From Brachybacterium timonense (GTDB lineage Bacteria > Actinomycetota > Actinomycetes > Actinomycetales > Dermabacteraceae), in the NCBI RefSeq assembly GCF_900258505.1, contig NZ_LT984895.1, positions 895,951 to 959,950 on the forward strand: 64,000 nucleotides of DNA. The letters run 5' to 3'. A model generated the notes under the pieces. It worked only from the letters and a program-made list of their open reading frames with translations. It made no database searches and had not been told where the DNA came from. The translations under genes were made by a program, and so were the position numbers. Below, in pieces: positions 57,333 to 64,000 of this stretch. Within the stretch, counting starts at the first letter, position 1. The number at the start of each line of letters is the position of its first letter.

Positions 57333-58546
57333 GGGTGTCGCCTCCTGGTAATCGGCCTCGGTGTCGTGTATGTGATCAGTCCCTGGTCAAGAGCGGGAAG
57401 ACCTCAGCGGGGCGGACGAGGTGGCGGTGTCGCTCCTGCGGCTCCAGCACCGTCCTGGACCGTCCCGACATCAGCCGACGAGCTGAGCTGGAGTGGTTCC
57501 ATGCCTGGCTGCTGAAGGGCGAGAGACCACCAACTTCGGGCGGCAGCGATCGCACGCTCCGCCGCCGTCTGCGCTGGTGCTGGCGTATCGAGGTCCCACC
57601 GCCACTGCCCACGGGCGAGCTCCACGACGTGGTCATGCTCGATGGCACCTACTTCCAGAACTGGTGCCTGCTGATCGCGACCAACGGCCATCACGTCCTG
57701 GACTGGCAGTGGTGCGACCGGGAGAAGAAGATCGCCTGGGCTCAGATCCTGCAGCGCTGGCCCGCACCCCGCCTGGTCGTCACAGACGGTGGAACGGGAC
57801 TACACGCGGCCGTGCACGAGCACTGGCCCCAAGCACGCGTCCAACGCTGCTACTTCCACATCTTCCAGAACGTCCGCCGCTACACCACGCTTGCCCCACG
57901 CCTCGAGGCCGGGAGGCAGATCCTGGCACTGACCAGGGCGCTCATGAAGATTCAGAACATCGATCAGGCCGCTCTCTGGCTGGGTGCCTACGCGTCCTGG
58001 GAAGCACGCTGGAACGAGTTCCTCCGCCACCGCACCTACGCACGAACCGGCACAGAACGCCCACGATCAGTGCCATTGGCGAAGCCGTGGTGGTACACGC
58101 ACCGAGACCTCCGCAGTGTTCGGGGCCTGTTCCGCGGCCTGATCAAGCACGAGAACCTCTTCGCCTGGCTCGAACTCGCCCCCGACATCGACAAGCCGCT
58201 GCCCCGGACGACCTCACCCCTGGAAGGCGCTCAGAACACGGCCGTCAAGGACCTCCTGCGGCGACACCGCGGAATGCCCGAGCACCACGCCAGACGAGCC
58301 GTGGAATGGCTCCTGGACTCCCTCACCGCAACCCCACGAGAGCCCTGGTCACTCGCGCGCGAAGAGCACTGGAAACCGCCACCAGCAGCACGACCGGCGA
58401 TCACTCCCGACCCGGACCCCGGCCCCACCATAGGCACCAGCTTCTCCTGGGAAGACGGCAACGGAATCCAACACGGCTGGGCCGGCCGAACACACTCCTG
58501 CCCCCGCCACGACATGCCCCGGCCATACACACATTTTGGCCAATAA
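57320..58546 (+). CDS. IS1249-family transposase
   Basis: 408 residues from TTG 57320, or 403 from GTG 57335. N-terminal zinc ribbon (CRVCDQSLVKSGKTSAG, CRSCG), a linker helix region, then an IS256-type DDE domain: first Asp in VVMLDGTYFQNWC, second in VVTDGGTGLHAA, and the basic helical insertion, Glu in SPLEGAQNTAVKDLL. C-terminal tail GTSFSWEDGNG. Reading frame is intact, so this copy may be active. Confidence 0.9.
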   Translation: MEACRVSPPGNRPRCRVCDQSLVKSGKTSAGRTRWRCRSCGSSTVLDRPDISRRAELEWFHAWLLKGERPPTSGGSDRTLRRRLRWCWRIEVPPPLPTGELHDVVMLDGTYFQNWCLLIATNGHHVLDWQWCDREKKIAWAQILQRWPAPRLVVTDGGTGLHAAVHEHWPQARVQRCYFHIFQNVRRYTTLAPRLEAGRQILALTRALMKIQNIDQAALWLGAYASWEARWNEFLRHRTYARTGTERPRSVPLAKPWWYTHRDLRSVRGLFRGLIKHENLFAWLELAPDIDKPLPRTTSPLEGAQNTAVKDLLRRHRGMPEHHARRAVEWLLDSLTATPREPWSLAREEHWKPPPAARPAITPDPDPGPTIGTSFSWEDGNGIQHGWAGRTHSCPRHDMPRPYTHFGQ

Positions 58547-58549
58547 CCC

Positions 58550-58747
58550 TGAGGTGCTCAGCAGCCTGCTGTGCCTCGTTCTCGGATTTTCCGCGCTCGG
58601 TGAGCTTGCGTGCCTCGTGGAAAGCGAGCTCGTCCAGGATCGCGGTGCTCCACCGTGGGGCATAGCACCTTTCAGCTGCCAGTGACAGTAGGAAGTCACG
58701 CTGCAGGCAGGGCAGAGCACGCTGGTGTCAAGGACAGCGGAGAACAC
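58550..58747 (-). pseudogene. PIN toxin N-terminal half with frameshift
   Basis: From GTG 58747: FSAVLDTSVLCPA (PIN first Asp) then a one-base loss at about 58705, after which the other frame gives LQRDFLLSLAAERCYAPRWS, ILDELAFHEARKL and AAEHL up to the IS junction. It begins 14 bases beyond the antitoxin stop. The frameshift shows that this toxin was already or later disabled beyond the IS insertion, unless it is a sequencing error. Confidence 0.75.
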
Positions 58748-58761
58748 CTGACCAGTGTATT

Positions 58762-59283
58762 TCAGGCGCTCGTCGCTGCCCTTCGTCGAGCGGCGACGGC
58801 CTTGCGTGCCTGGCGTAGCTCAGCCAGGGTCTGGTTGACGTCGCTGGTCTCGTCAACGTCAACGGAGAGAGCGTCAATGGCTGCGTACTGCGCCTGGCGC
58901 CGTTGCTCGCCGTACTCCAACACATCGGGCAGTGCGATCCGGCGGTGCGTCCCCGCGCGAGTGAAGGGAAGGTGTCCCTCTTCGAGAGCTTTGATGAGTG
59001 TGGGACGACTGATTCCCAGAAGATCAGCCGCCTGCTGTGTGGTCAGCGTCTCCGTGGACGGCGAGATGGTCACTGACATCCCTTTGCGCATCGCAGTGAC
59101 GACGTGCAGCAACACCTCGTAGACCTCCTCGGGCAGCTCAACGGGGTCTTCATCGGCGCCGCCCACCAGGTAGTACCTGGGTCGGGGCGAGAGGGCTTCC
59201 TCAGCGGTGAGCATGTCGTAGACGCGTCCGAGCTGCTGTGCATCACCGGCAGTGTGAGTGGATGGGGCAAGGGTCTGAACCAC
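58762..59283 (-). CDS. HTH antitoxin for the PIN toxin
   Basis: 173 residues from GTG 59283 (AAGGAG upstream). Central helix-turn-helix of the excisionase/MerR-like kind (LTTQQAADLLGISRPTLIKAL, FTRAGTHRRIALPDVLEYGE), which is followed by a charged helical tail that could bind a toxin. Gene order antitoxin then PIN toxin is a known toxin-antitoxin layout (VapBC-like with HTH antitoxin). The reading frame is intact while the toxin is broken. A palindromic candidate operator lies 22 bases upstream. Confidence 0.78.
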   Translation of the reverse strand: MVQTLAPSTHTAGDAQQLGRVYDMLTAEEALSPRPRYYLVGGADEDPVELPEEVYEVLLHVVTAMRKGMSVTISPSTETLTTQQAADLLGISRPTLIKALEEGHLPFTRAGTHRRIALPDVLEYGEQRRQAQYAAIDALSVDVDETSDVNQTLAELRQARKAVAARRRAATSA

Positions 59284-59304
59284 CGGAAACTCCTTATCTG
59301 CACT

Positions 59305-59319
59305 AACCGCAGAGCGGTT
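59305..59319. promoter_or_regulatory. Palindrome upstream of antitoxin gene
   Basis: AACCGC (59305-59310) and GCGGTT (59314-59319) separated by AGA, 21 to 36 bases before the antitoxin start. Candidate autoregulatory operator for the HTH antitoxin. Confidence 0.45.
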
Positions 59320-59411
59320 GCGACTACTGCGAAGAGAGCAGCGGGGTGTAGTGGTGCGAGCAAGTGATCGCCACGACAGGCGCATGCCCCACGTTGGCCG
59401 GGCTGTAGTTC

Positions 59412-59672
59412 TCAGCCCGTCTTCGGAGCGTAGAAGGCCCTCACTGACACAGGTGGTTCCGGTGCAGGCGAGCCCGCCATCGCTGCGACCACGTCCGCAC
59501 TCACGGCCTGGTAGCCGCGTGTCTTCGTTGAGTTCCGTCGTATCTCCCGCGAGGTCACTGACGGGCAGTTCCCCAGGTGACGAGCAATCTTCTGCACGGA
59601 CCAGCCCGCCTTCGATGCCGTCGATATCTCCGACCTGTCACTGAACGGCAACCTCGCTGGCGACATCCGCAC
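59412..59672 (-). pseudogene. IS30-family transposase N-terminal fragment
   Basis: RLPFSDRSEISTASKAGWSV, QKIARHLGNCPSVTSREIRR and RGYQAVSADVVAA match the HTH N-terminus of IS30-type transposases. The catalytic part is missing; the frame ends in unrelated sequence. It is not from the same element as the intact IS30 copy at the window end. Confidence 0.7.
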
Positions 59673-59703
59673 ACTCCACCGATCAGACCCCCGCCGACCG
59701 GGA

Positions 59704-60087
59704 GTGTTGCTACGGCGCTATGACACCGCCGTCACGAGCATTCCGGTCTCGCTGATGAGTGGTCATGCGGTCGTGGCGGCGTATCACGATTTGTGGACGG
59801 TAGAGCAGTCGTTTCGGATGTCGACGTCGGATCTGAAAGCGCGTCCGATCTTTCACCGGACCAGGGAGTCGACCGAGGCGCACCTGACGATCGTGTTCGC
59901 TGCTCTTGCGGTGTCCCGTGTAGTGCAGGCCCGGACCGGGGTGAGTATCAAGAAGTTCCTCACGAGGCTGGCTCCTCTGCGATCGGTGGTGCTGCGTACC
60001 GGCGAGCAACGGCACACGATCCACCCAGTCATTCCCAATGAAGCCACCGAGCTGCTTGAAAACCTCCCTGGGGAGGGTGTGCACTAA
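59704..60087 (+). pseudogene. IS1634-type transposase C-terminal fragment
   Basis: AAYHDLWTVEQSFRMSTSDL, RPIFHRTRESTEAHLTI and VFAALAVSRVVQ, then FLTRLAPLRSVVLR, are the end of an IS1634/IS4-group transposase (catalytic Glu in VEQSF). The N-terminal two thirds are missing. It directly follows the IS30 debris, so this stretch is an IS graveyard. The next 110 bases contain nothing I can name. Confidence 0.75.
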
Positions 60088-60197
60088 AGTGGCGCGACTC
60101 AGGCAGGAGGTTAGCAAGTCTCGCATGGCAGAGCCCGAGCGAGGGCTGAGCTGCGGGTTCGAGTGCGGAAAGTAGGCTGCGATGCATTCCTGGTGAC

Positions 60198-60623
60198 TCA
60201 CCTGAGTTGAATGCTCACACTTCGCGCCTTCTTACATGAACCGGACTCCCACGTCTCGCCAGAGCGCGCCCAGCTGGTGTATCGGTCAGGAGCGGCGATG
60301 CAGTTCAGATGCGCGCGCGCTTCCGTTCCACCGGAGATCTTCCCGCAGGAAATCGTCGAGCGATGATAAGTCGTGTACACGCCACCCGCAGAGTTGGGGC
60401 CCTTGAACTCGATGATCCTCGCCGTGCAGCCCTTCGCCGAGACTGTCTTGACCACGCGCGGATCGATGTCGGTCTTTTTCATTGGCGTGATGACAGCCTG
60501 ATCAGCGTCGTTGCTCTGATCTGGCTCTGCGGTCGCCCATGCTGATGACGAGGTCGCCAACATTCCTGCGAGCAGTGTCAATGCGGCAGTCGACGTCGAG
60601 ATTATTCGCCCCATGTTCACCAT
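60198..60623 (-). CDS. Secreted four-cysteine protein of unknown function
   Basis: 141 residues from ATG 60623 (AAGGGA upstream; ATG 60614 is an alternative). Signal peptide STSTAALTLLAGMLATSSSA, cut near AWA/TAEP, then a mature domain of about 108 residues with four Cys (KGCTARI, TISCGKI, LNCIAAP, GSCKKA), fit for two disulfides. No family recognised. Last gene of a three-gene minus-strand cassette that starts with a phospholipase A2-like secreted protein. Confidence 0.6.
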   Translation of the reverse strand: MVNMGRIISTSTAALTLLAGMLATSSSAWATAEPDQSNDADQAVITPMKKTDIDPRVVKTVSAKGCTARIIEFKGPNSAGGVYTTYHRSTISCGKISGGTEARAHLNCIAAPDRYTSWARSGETWESGSCKKARSVSIQLR

Positions 60624-60655
60624 GCTACGTCCCTTCTTGTCTCTGTTGGCACGGT

Positions 60656-60919
60656 TCACGAGTGCCACAGAATGTAGTCGACAATGAAATATAGAATTCC
60701 TGGCGAAAGAATTTCGAGCGCGCCGAGCGAAATTGTCCACCATGAGTGCTTGATGATGGATACGATGATCGAAGTGATCCCGAGAAGCGGTACGATAAGA
60801 TAGATCCCACTGTTGGCGATAGGTGCGATAATGCAGATGGTGACCGACGTGATGAAGATCAGAAGGTTGATCTGTGTTCCGCTTAATGGTGGTTTCGGCC
60901 GGACGGTTTCAGTGGACAT
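60656..60919 (-). CDS. Small membrane protein, 87 residues
   Basis: ATG 60919, four bases after the stop of the phospholipase A2-like gene. Three hydrophobic segments (about 18-36, 39-57 and 62-84) with few charges between; Ile-rich and strikingly low in GC (about 42% over one 60-base line). No domain recognised. In position and size it could be an immunity or accessory protein for the secreted product upstream; that is inference. Confidence 0.6.
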   Translation of the reverse strand: MSTETVRPKPPLSGTQINLLIFITSVTICIIAPIANSGIYLIVPLLGITSIIVSIIKHSWWTISLGALEILSPGILYFIVDYILWHS

Positions 60920-60923
60920 CGAC

Positions 60924-61511
60924 TCAGCACTTCACCTTCATCTGTGCAGAGAAGTACGCCTTCACGGCGGTAGCGGCGATCTTCTCTGTCGTATGCATTC
61001 GGTTGTAGTCACGGTTGATTGTGCCGATCAGGCTCCGGTCGCAACTGCAGTTGAAATACCCCTTTCTGGCGTAGCACTTGTCGTGGGCGCGGCATGCTCG
61101 ATCGAGGAGATCTACGGCGGGACCTCCTCCGTACCCTGGACCGCACCAGTTCCCCCACACGGGCAGCGACAGCTTCGTCGCGGTGATGTCGTCACCGGTG
61201 TCTTCCGACGCATATGCGGACATCATCTGATTGTAGAAGTCGCCGGCCTGGACGAGATCGTCGGATGCGCCGTCGGCAAGCGCCCGATCGCGGTCGAAGG
61301 TCGGGACGCCGGAGTGGCTGACCGCACCTGTTAAATACTGATCGAGGGCCGCTGAGAAAGCCCCGGCCGAATCGGATGTGCCAACCGCAGTGACATCGAT
61401 CCGGGTGTCCGTGCCGCCCGCGGACGCGGTAGCCAAGGGAGTGAGAATTAGCGTCGCGGTCGCGAGCACGATTGCCAGGCGGCGGTGCCGAGCAAATGAT
61501 CTTCGGCTCAT
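60924..61511 (-). CDS. Secreted phospholipase A2-like protein
   Basis: 195 residues from ATG 61511; the longer ORF overlaps the adjacent IS end. Signal peptide RRLAIVLATATLILTPLATA, cut near ASAGG. The C-terminal part reads WCGPGYGGGPAVDLLDRACR, AHDKCY and FNCSCD. This matches the secreted PLA2 Ca-loop (xCGxGxGG), D-x-LD-x-C and the His-Asp catalytic pair; six Cys could form three disulfides. PLA2 cleaves the sn-2 ester of phospholipids. The first 90 mature residues are unrecognised. Low GC and IS flanks suggest acquisition. Confidence 0.75.
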   Translation of the reverse strand: MSRRSFARHRRLAIVLATATLILTPLATASAGGTDTRIDVTAVGTSDSAGAFSAALDQYLTGAVSHSGVPTFDRDRALADGASDDLVQAGDFYNQMMSAYASEDTGDDITATKLSLPVWGNWCGPGYGGGPAVDLLDRACRAHDKCYARKGYFNCSCDRSLIGTINRDYNRMHTTEKIAATAVKAYFSAQMKVKC

Positions 61512-61632
61512 ATGTATCCCTACGTACGTGAGTGTCGTGGCCCACACGGTATGTCCCCAGTTGGTGTTTGGCAAGCTGCTCGTCTGAAGCGTCCTGGGTT
61601 TTGTTCCGAGTCTCAGCAAGGAGAATCGGAGT

Positions 61633-61934
61633 ATGCCCAAGAAGTTCAGTCCCGAGCTGCGTGACCTCGCCGTGCGGATGGTCTACGACCGCCAGGCCCG
61701 CGCGCAGAGTCGATCCGGGCCATCGCACCCCAACTCGGTGTCGGCCTGGAGACCCTGCGGATCTGGTGCAACCGCTACGGCCCCACCGAACCGTCCGCTG
61801 GCAGCAGCGAGTCGCTCGAGGAGGAGAACCGGCGCTTGCGCCGCGAGCTGGCTGAAGCTCGCCGTGCCAACGAGATCCTCAAAGCGGCCTCGGCTTTTTT
61901 CGCCGCGGAAATCGACCGCCCCACGACGAGATGA
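61633..61934 (+). pseudogene. IS3 transposase OrfA, frameshifted
   Basis: From ATG 61633 it reads MPKKFSPELRDLAVRMVYDR, then loses one base at about 61710. The other frame carries ESIRAIAPQLGVGLETLRIW, ENRRLRRELAEARRANEIL and ends AEIDRPTTR at an ATGA overlap with orfB. The 302-base span is one short of a multiple of three. Confidence 0.78.
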
Positions 61935-62548
61935 TCCGGTTCATCGACGAGCACCGTGATCAGTTCGGGGCCTGGGCCATCTGCCGCGTGCTCAGCGCGA
62001 CAGAATGTGGGTTCATCACCTCCCGCGGCTACCGGGCCGCCAAGGCACGCCCAACCTCGGCCAGAGCTCTGCGGGATGAGGTTCTCCTGCCGGAGATCCG
62101 GCGCATCCACGCCGAGAACTACAGCGTCTACGGGGTGCGGAAGATGCACCATGCGATGCGGCGCGCTGGCTGGGACGTGGGCCGTGACCAGGTCGCCCGG
62201 CTCATGCGAGGAGCTGGCCTTCAGGGGGTACGGCGTGGCCGGAAGCCGGTCACCACATACCCCACTCACGTGCCCGATGCCCTCCCGGATCTGGTCGAGC
62301 GGCGCTTTACTGCAGAGCAGCCGAACCGCCTGTGGGTCGCTGACATGACCTACGTGCGGATCCTCGCCGGATTCTGCTACGTCGCCTTCATCACCGACGT
62401 ATGCACCCGCAAGATCGTCGGATGGGCCGTCTCTGCGACCCTCCACACCGACGGCCTGCCCCTGCTGGCGCTGGAGCACGCACTGCTGACCAGTGGCGCC
62501 GTGCGCAGCCAGAGCGGACTGATCCATCACAGCGACCGAGGAGCCCAA
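61931..62548 (+). pseudogene. IS3 transposase OrfB, interrupted by IS30
   Basis: MIRFIDEHRDQFGAWAICRV starts at ATG 61931, with correct frame where the copy at 21.65 kb has lost a base. It continues RIHAENYSVYGVRKMHHAM, WVADMTYVRIL and ALEHALLTSGAV, up to HHSDRGAQ, where IS30 begins. The first two catalytic Asp are present; the Glu is missing from this side. Confidence 0.85.
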
Positions 62549-63999
62549 GGCGGATTCAACTGGTCGTTGCAACACCCTGTCAGAGAGGGTGGTCATGGGT
62601 CGTCCAGCGGGATGGTTGAAGGAGCTCACGGGAAGGAATCCGATGATCTCGCCCGGGGCCCCATCGAGCAGGCGGAGCATCGAGCGAGAGTTCTGGGTGC
62701 GGATCGCCAGTGGGGCCTCGTCCGAGGATGCGGCGGCGGCGATCGGCGTGTCACCCGCGGTCGGGGCCCGCTGGTTCCGTCAAGGTGGCGGCATGCCGAC
62801 GATCACGTTGTCCCCGCCAGGTGGACGGTACCTGTCATTCGCCGAGCGTGAAGAAATCGCGCTGATGCACTCCGGTGGTCTTGGTGTCCGCGAGATCGCA
62901 CGCAGGCTCGGCCGGGATGCCTCGACGATCTCACGAGAGCTCCGCCGGAATGCGGCGACTCGGGGTGGGAAGCTCGAGTATCGGGCTTCGGTCGCACAGT
63001 GGAAGGCCGAACTGCTTGCCCGTCGCCCGAAGACCGCGAAGCTCGTAAGCAACCCAAGATTGCGCGAGTACGTTCAACAGCGCCTGGACGGGTGCCTGCG
63101 CTTGCCCGACGGAACTTGTGTCGACGGACCCAAGGTGGCGGAGTGGAAGGGCCGGAACAGGCCGCGCCGGGGCGACCGGAAGTGGTCTCTGGCGTGGAGC
63201 CCGGAGCAGATCGCTCAGCGAGTCAAGGTCGAGTTCCCCGATGATGAGAGCATGCGGATCAGTCACGAAGCGATATACCAGGCCCTCTACATCGAAGGGC
63301 GCGGAGCGCTCAGGCGTGAACTTGTCGCCGCGTTGCGGACCGGTCGATCACTGCGCAAGCCCAGAGCAAGGACGCGGAATAAGCCCCAGGGGCGCGTCAC
63401 TGCCGACGTCGTCAGCTCCCAGCGGCCGGCCGAAGCCGCTGACCGGGCGGTGCCAGGCCATTGGGAAGGCGACTTGATCATCGGCACGAACCGATCTGCG
63501 ATCGGCACCCTCGTCGAACGCAGCAGCCGCACGACGATACTGGTGCACCTGCCCCGCCTGCCTGGCTACGGCCAGCAGCCCCGAGAGAAGAACGGTCCGG
63601 CCCTGGCTGGCTACGGGGCCGGCGCGATGGCCCAGGCGCTGACCTCGTCAATCACGAACCTGCCGGCCCAATTACGCAAGACGCTGACCTGGGACCGTGG
63701 CAAAGAGCTCTCCGATCACGCGCAATTCTCGCTCGAGACGGGCACTCAGGTGTACTTCGCCGACCCCCACTCGCCGTGGCAGCGCCCGACGAACGAGAAC
63801 ACGAACGGGGTTCTGCGTCAGTACTTCCCGAAAGGCACAGATCTCACACGCTGGAGCGCACTGGAGCTCGAAGCCGTCGCATACACGCTCAACAACCGCC
63901 CCCGGAAAGTCCTCGGCTGGAGAACTCCCGCTGAGGTCTTCGCCGACCAGCTACACTCACTCGACAACACCGGTGTTGCAACCACCGATTGAATCCGCC
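62549..63999 (+). mobile_element. IS30-family insertion sequence
   Basis: About 1.45 kb, complete within the window. Inverted repeats of 28 bp with three mismatches: GGCGGATTCAACTGGTCGTT at 62549 and GGCGGATTCAATCGGTGGTT inward from 63999. Inserted into IS3 orfB; the right-side target duplication cannot be seen because the window ends at 64000. Confidence 0.9.
62595..63992 (+). CDS. IS30-family transposase
   Basis: 465 residues from ATG 62595 (GTG 62589 also possible). N-terminal HTH regions: FWVRIASGASSEDAAAAIGV and LSFAEREEIALMHSGG with ARRLGRDASTISRELRRN, the IS30 pattern. Catalytic Asp in HWEGDLIIG, second in TWDRGKELSDHAQF, and Glu in RPTNENTNGVLRQYFPKGTD. The frame is full length. This appears a functional copy. 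Confidence 0.93.
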   Translation: MGRPAGWLKELTGRNPMISPGAPSSRRSIEREFWVRIASGASSEDAAAAIGVSPAVGARWFRQGGGMPTITLSPPGGRYLSFAEREEIALMHSGGLGVREIARRLGRDASTISRELRRNAATRGGKLEYRASVAQWKAELLARRPKTAKLVSNPRLREYVQQRLDGCLRLPDGTCVDGPKVAEWKGRNRPRRGDRKWSLAWSPEQIAQRVKVEFPDDESMRISHEAIYQALYIEGRGALRRELVAALRTGRSLRKPRARTRNKPQGRVTADVVSSQRPAEAADRAVPGHWEGDLIIGTNRSAIGTLVERSSRTTILVHLPRLPGYGQQPREKNGPALAGYGAGAMAQALTSSITNLPAQLRKTLTWDRGKELSDHAQFSLETGTQVYFADPHSPWQRPTNENTNGVLRQYFPKGTDLTRWSALELEAVAYTLNNRPRKVLGWRTPAEVFADQLHSLDNTGVATTD

Positions 64000-64000
64000 C

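Larger units (their letters stand above)
57242..58549 (+). mobile_element. IS1249-like (IS256-family) insertion sequence
   Basis: 1308 bp. Ends carry inverted repeats of about 27 bp with four mismatches (AGGTTATAGGCCAGATTGTG at the left; GGGTTATTGGCCAAAATGTG reading in from the right). An exact 8-bp duplication TGAGGTGC flanks it at 57234-57241 and 58550-58557, the size made by IS256-type elements. One transposase gene. The element splits a PIN toxin gene. Because the duplication is undamaged, insertion looks recent. Confidence 0.92.
61584..62548 (+). mobile_element. IS3-family element, truncated by IS30
   Basis: Left terminal repeat 61584-61608 is identical to that of the copy at 20722 (CTGAAGCGTCCTGGGTTTTG...). 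It is preceded by CGT, the same three bases that flank that copy. orfA and orfB follow on the plus strand; orfB is cut by IS30 in the middle of its second catalytic motif (HHSDRGAQ). The right half, if present, lies past the window. Confidence 0.88.

Noticed and set aside
60118..60180. tRNA-like stretch with GGGTTCGAG
   Set aside because: The T-loop-like bases lack a matching stem and no acceptor or anticodon arms can be drawn.

Overview
The window is chromosomal DNA from a high-GC Gram-positive bacterium, an actinobacterium most likely in the order Micrococcales. Supporting evidence is a mycothione reductase (mycothiol is an actinobacterial thiol), CarD, a DtxR/IdeR-type regulator, SenX3-RegX3-PhoU, GuaB1, LCP-family proteins, frequent GTG starts and dense GC-rich packing. 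The mix of genes would fit a Dermabacteraceae-like organism (Dermabacter or Brachybacterium), but no rRNA or other decisive marker lies in the window, so that is only a guess. I saw no rRNA, tRNA or CRISPR array.

Layout. 0-4.6 kb: end of sucC, sucD, a DtxR-like regulator and two tandem secreted NlpC/P60 cell-wall hydrolases. 4.7-11.7 kb: a membrane protein and a complete histidine-degradation set, hutG divergent from hutU-hutI, then hutH. 11.7-17.5 kb: a decayed alcohol/butanediol dehydrogenase, a two-component system, pyruvate oxidase and a CPBP membrane protease; the two-component and CPBP genes share an upstream palindrome. 17.7-22.1 kb: an insertion-sequence cluster (an IS3 copy, an IS3 remnant, a kinase/aminoglycoside phosphotransferase-like gene and another IS3 copy with a 3-bp target duplication). 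22.1-29.4 kb: mycothione reductase, a large LCP protein, GuaB1, a lower-GC patch with a tiny membrane protein and a frameshifted secreted protein, then galE. 29.5-33.3 kb: a very large wall-anchored type I pullulanase. 33.4-38.8 kb: ilvA, ispF, ispD, a zinc-ribbon protein, a degenerate IspD paralogue beside carD, and a lipoprotein. 38.9-41.7 kb: regX3-senX3 divergent from phoU, with Pho-box-like repeats between them.

42-50.3 kb is one long minus-strand run with overlapping or nearly touching genes: beta-phosphoglucomutase-like HAD, GH65 disaccharide phosphorylase, bioY, yihY/brkB, def, Rieske protein, trmB, LCP and DUF4235. 50.4-56.5 kb carries an SRPBCC protein, an MFS transporter, an aminotransferase, an O6-alkylguanine methyltransferase and an ABC ATPase/permease pair. 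56.8-64 kb is a mobile, lower-GC end. It holds an HTH antitoxin plus PIN toxin locus split by an IS1249-like element with an exact 8-bp target duplication, other transposase debris, a three-gene cassette (secreted phospholipase A2-like protein, small membrane protein, secreted cysteine-rich protein), and an IS3 element interrupted by an intact IS30-type element that ends at the window edge.

The most interesting items are the phospholipase A2-like cassette, the PIN toxin that precise IS excision would restore across the junction, the palindrome shared by the two-component operon and the CPBP protease gene, the degenerate IspD paralogue in the carD locus, and the conserved upstream element of the twin NlpC/P60 genes. 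GC statements are estimates by eye.
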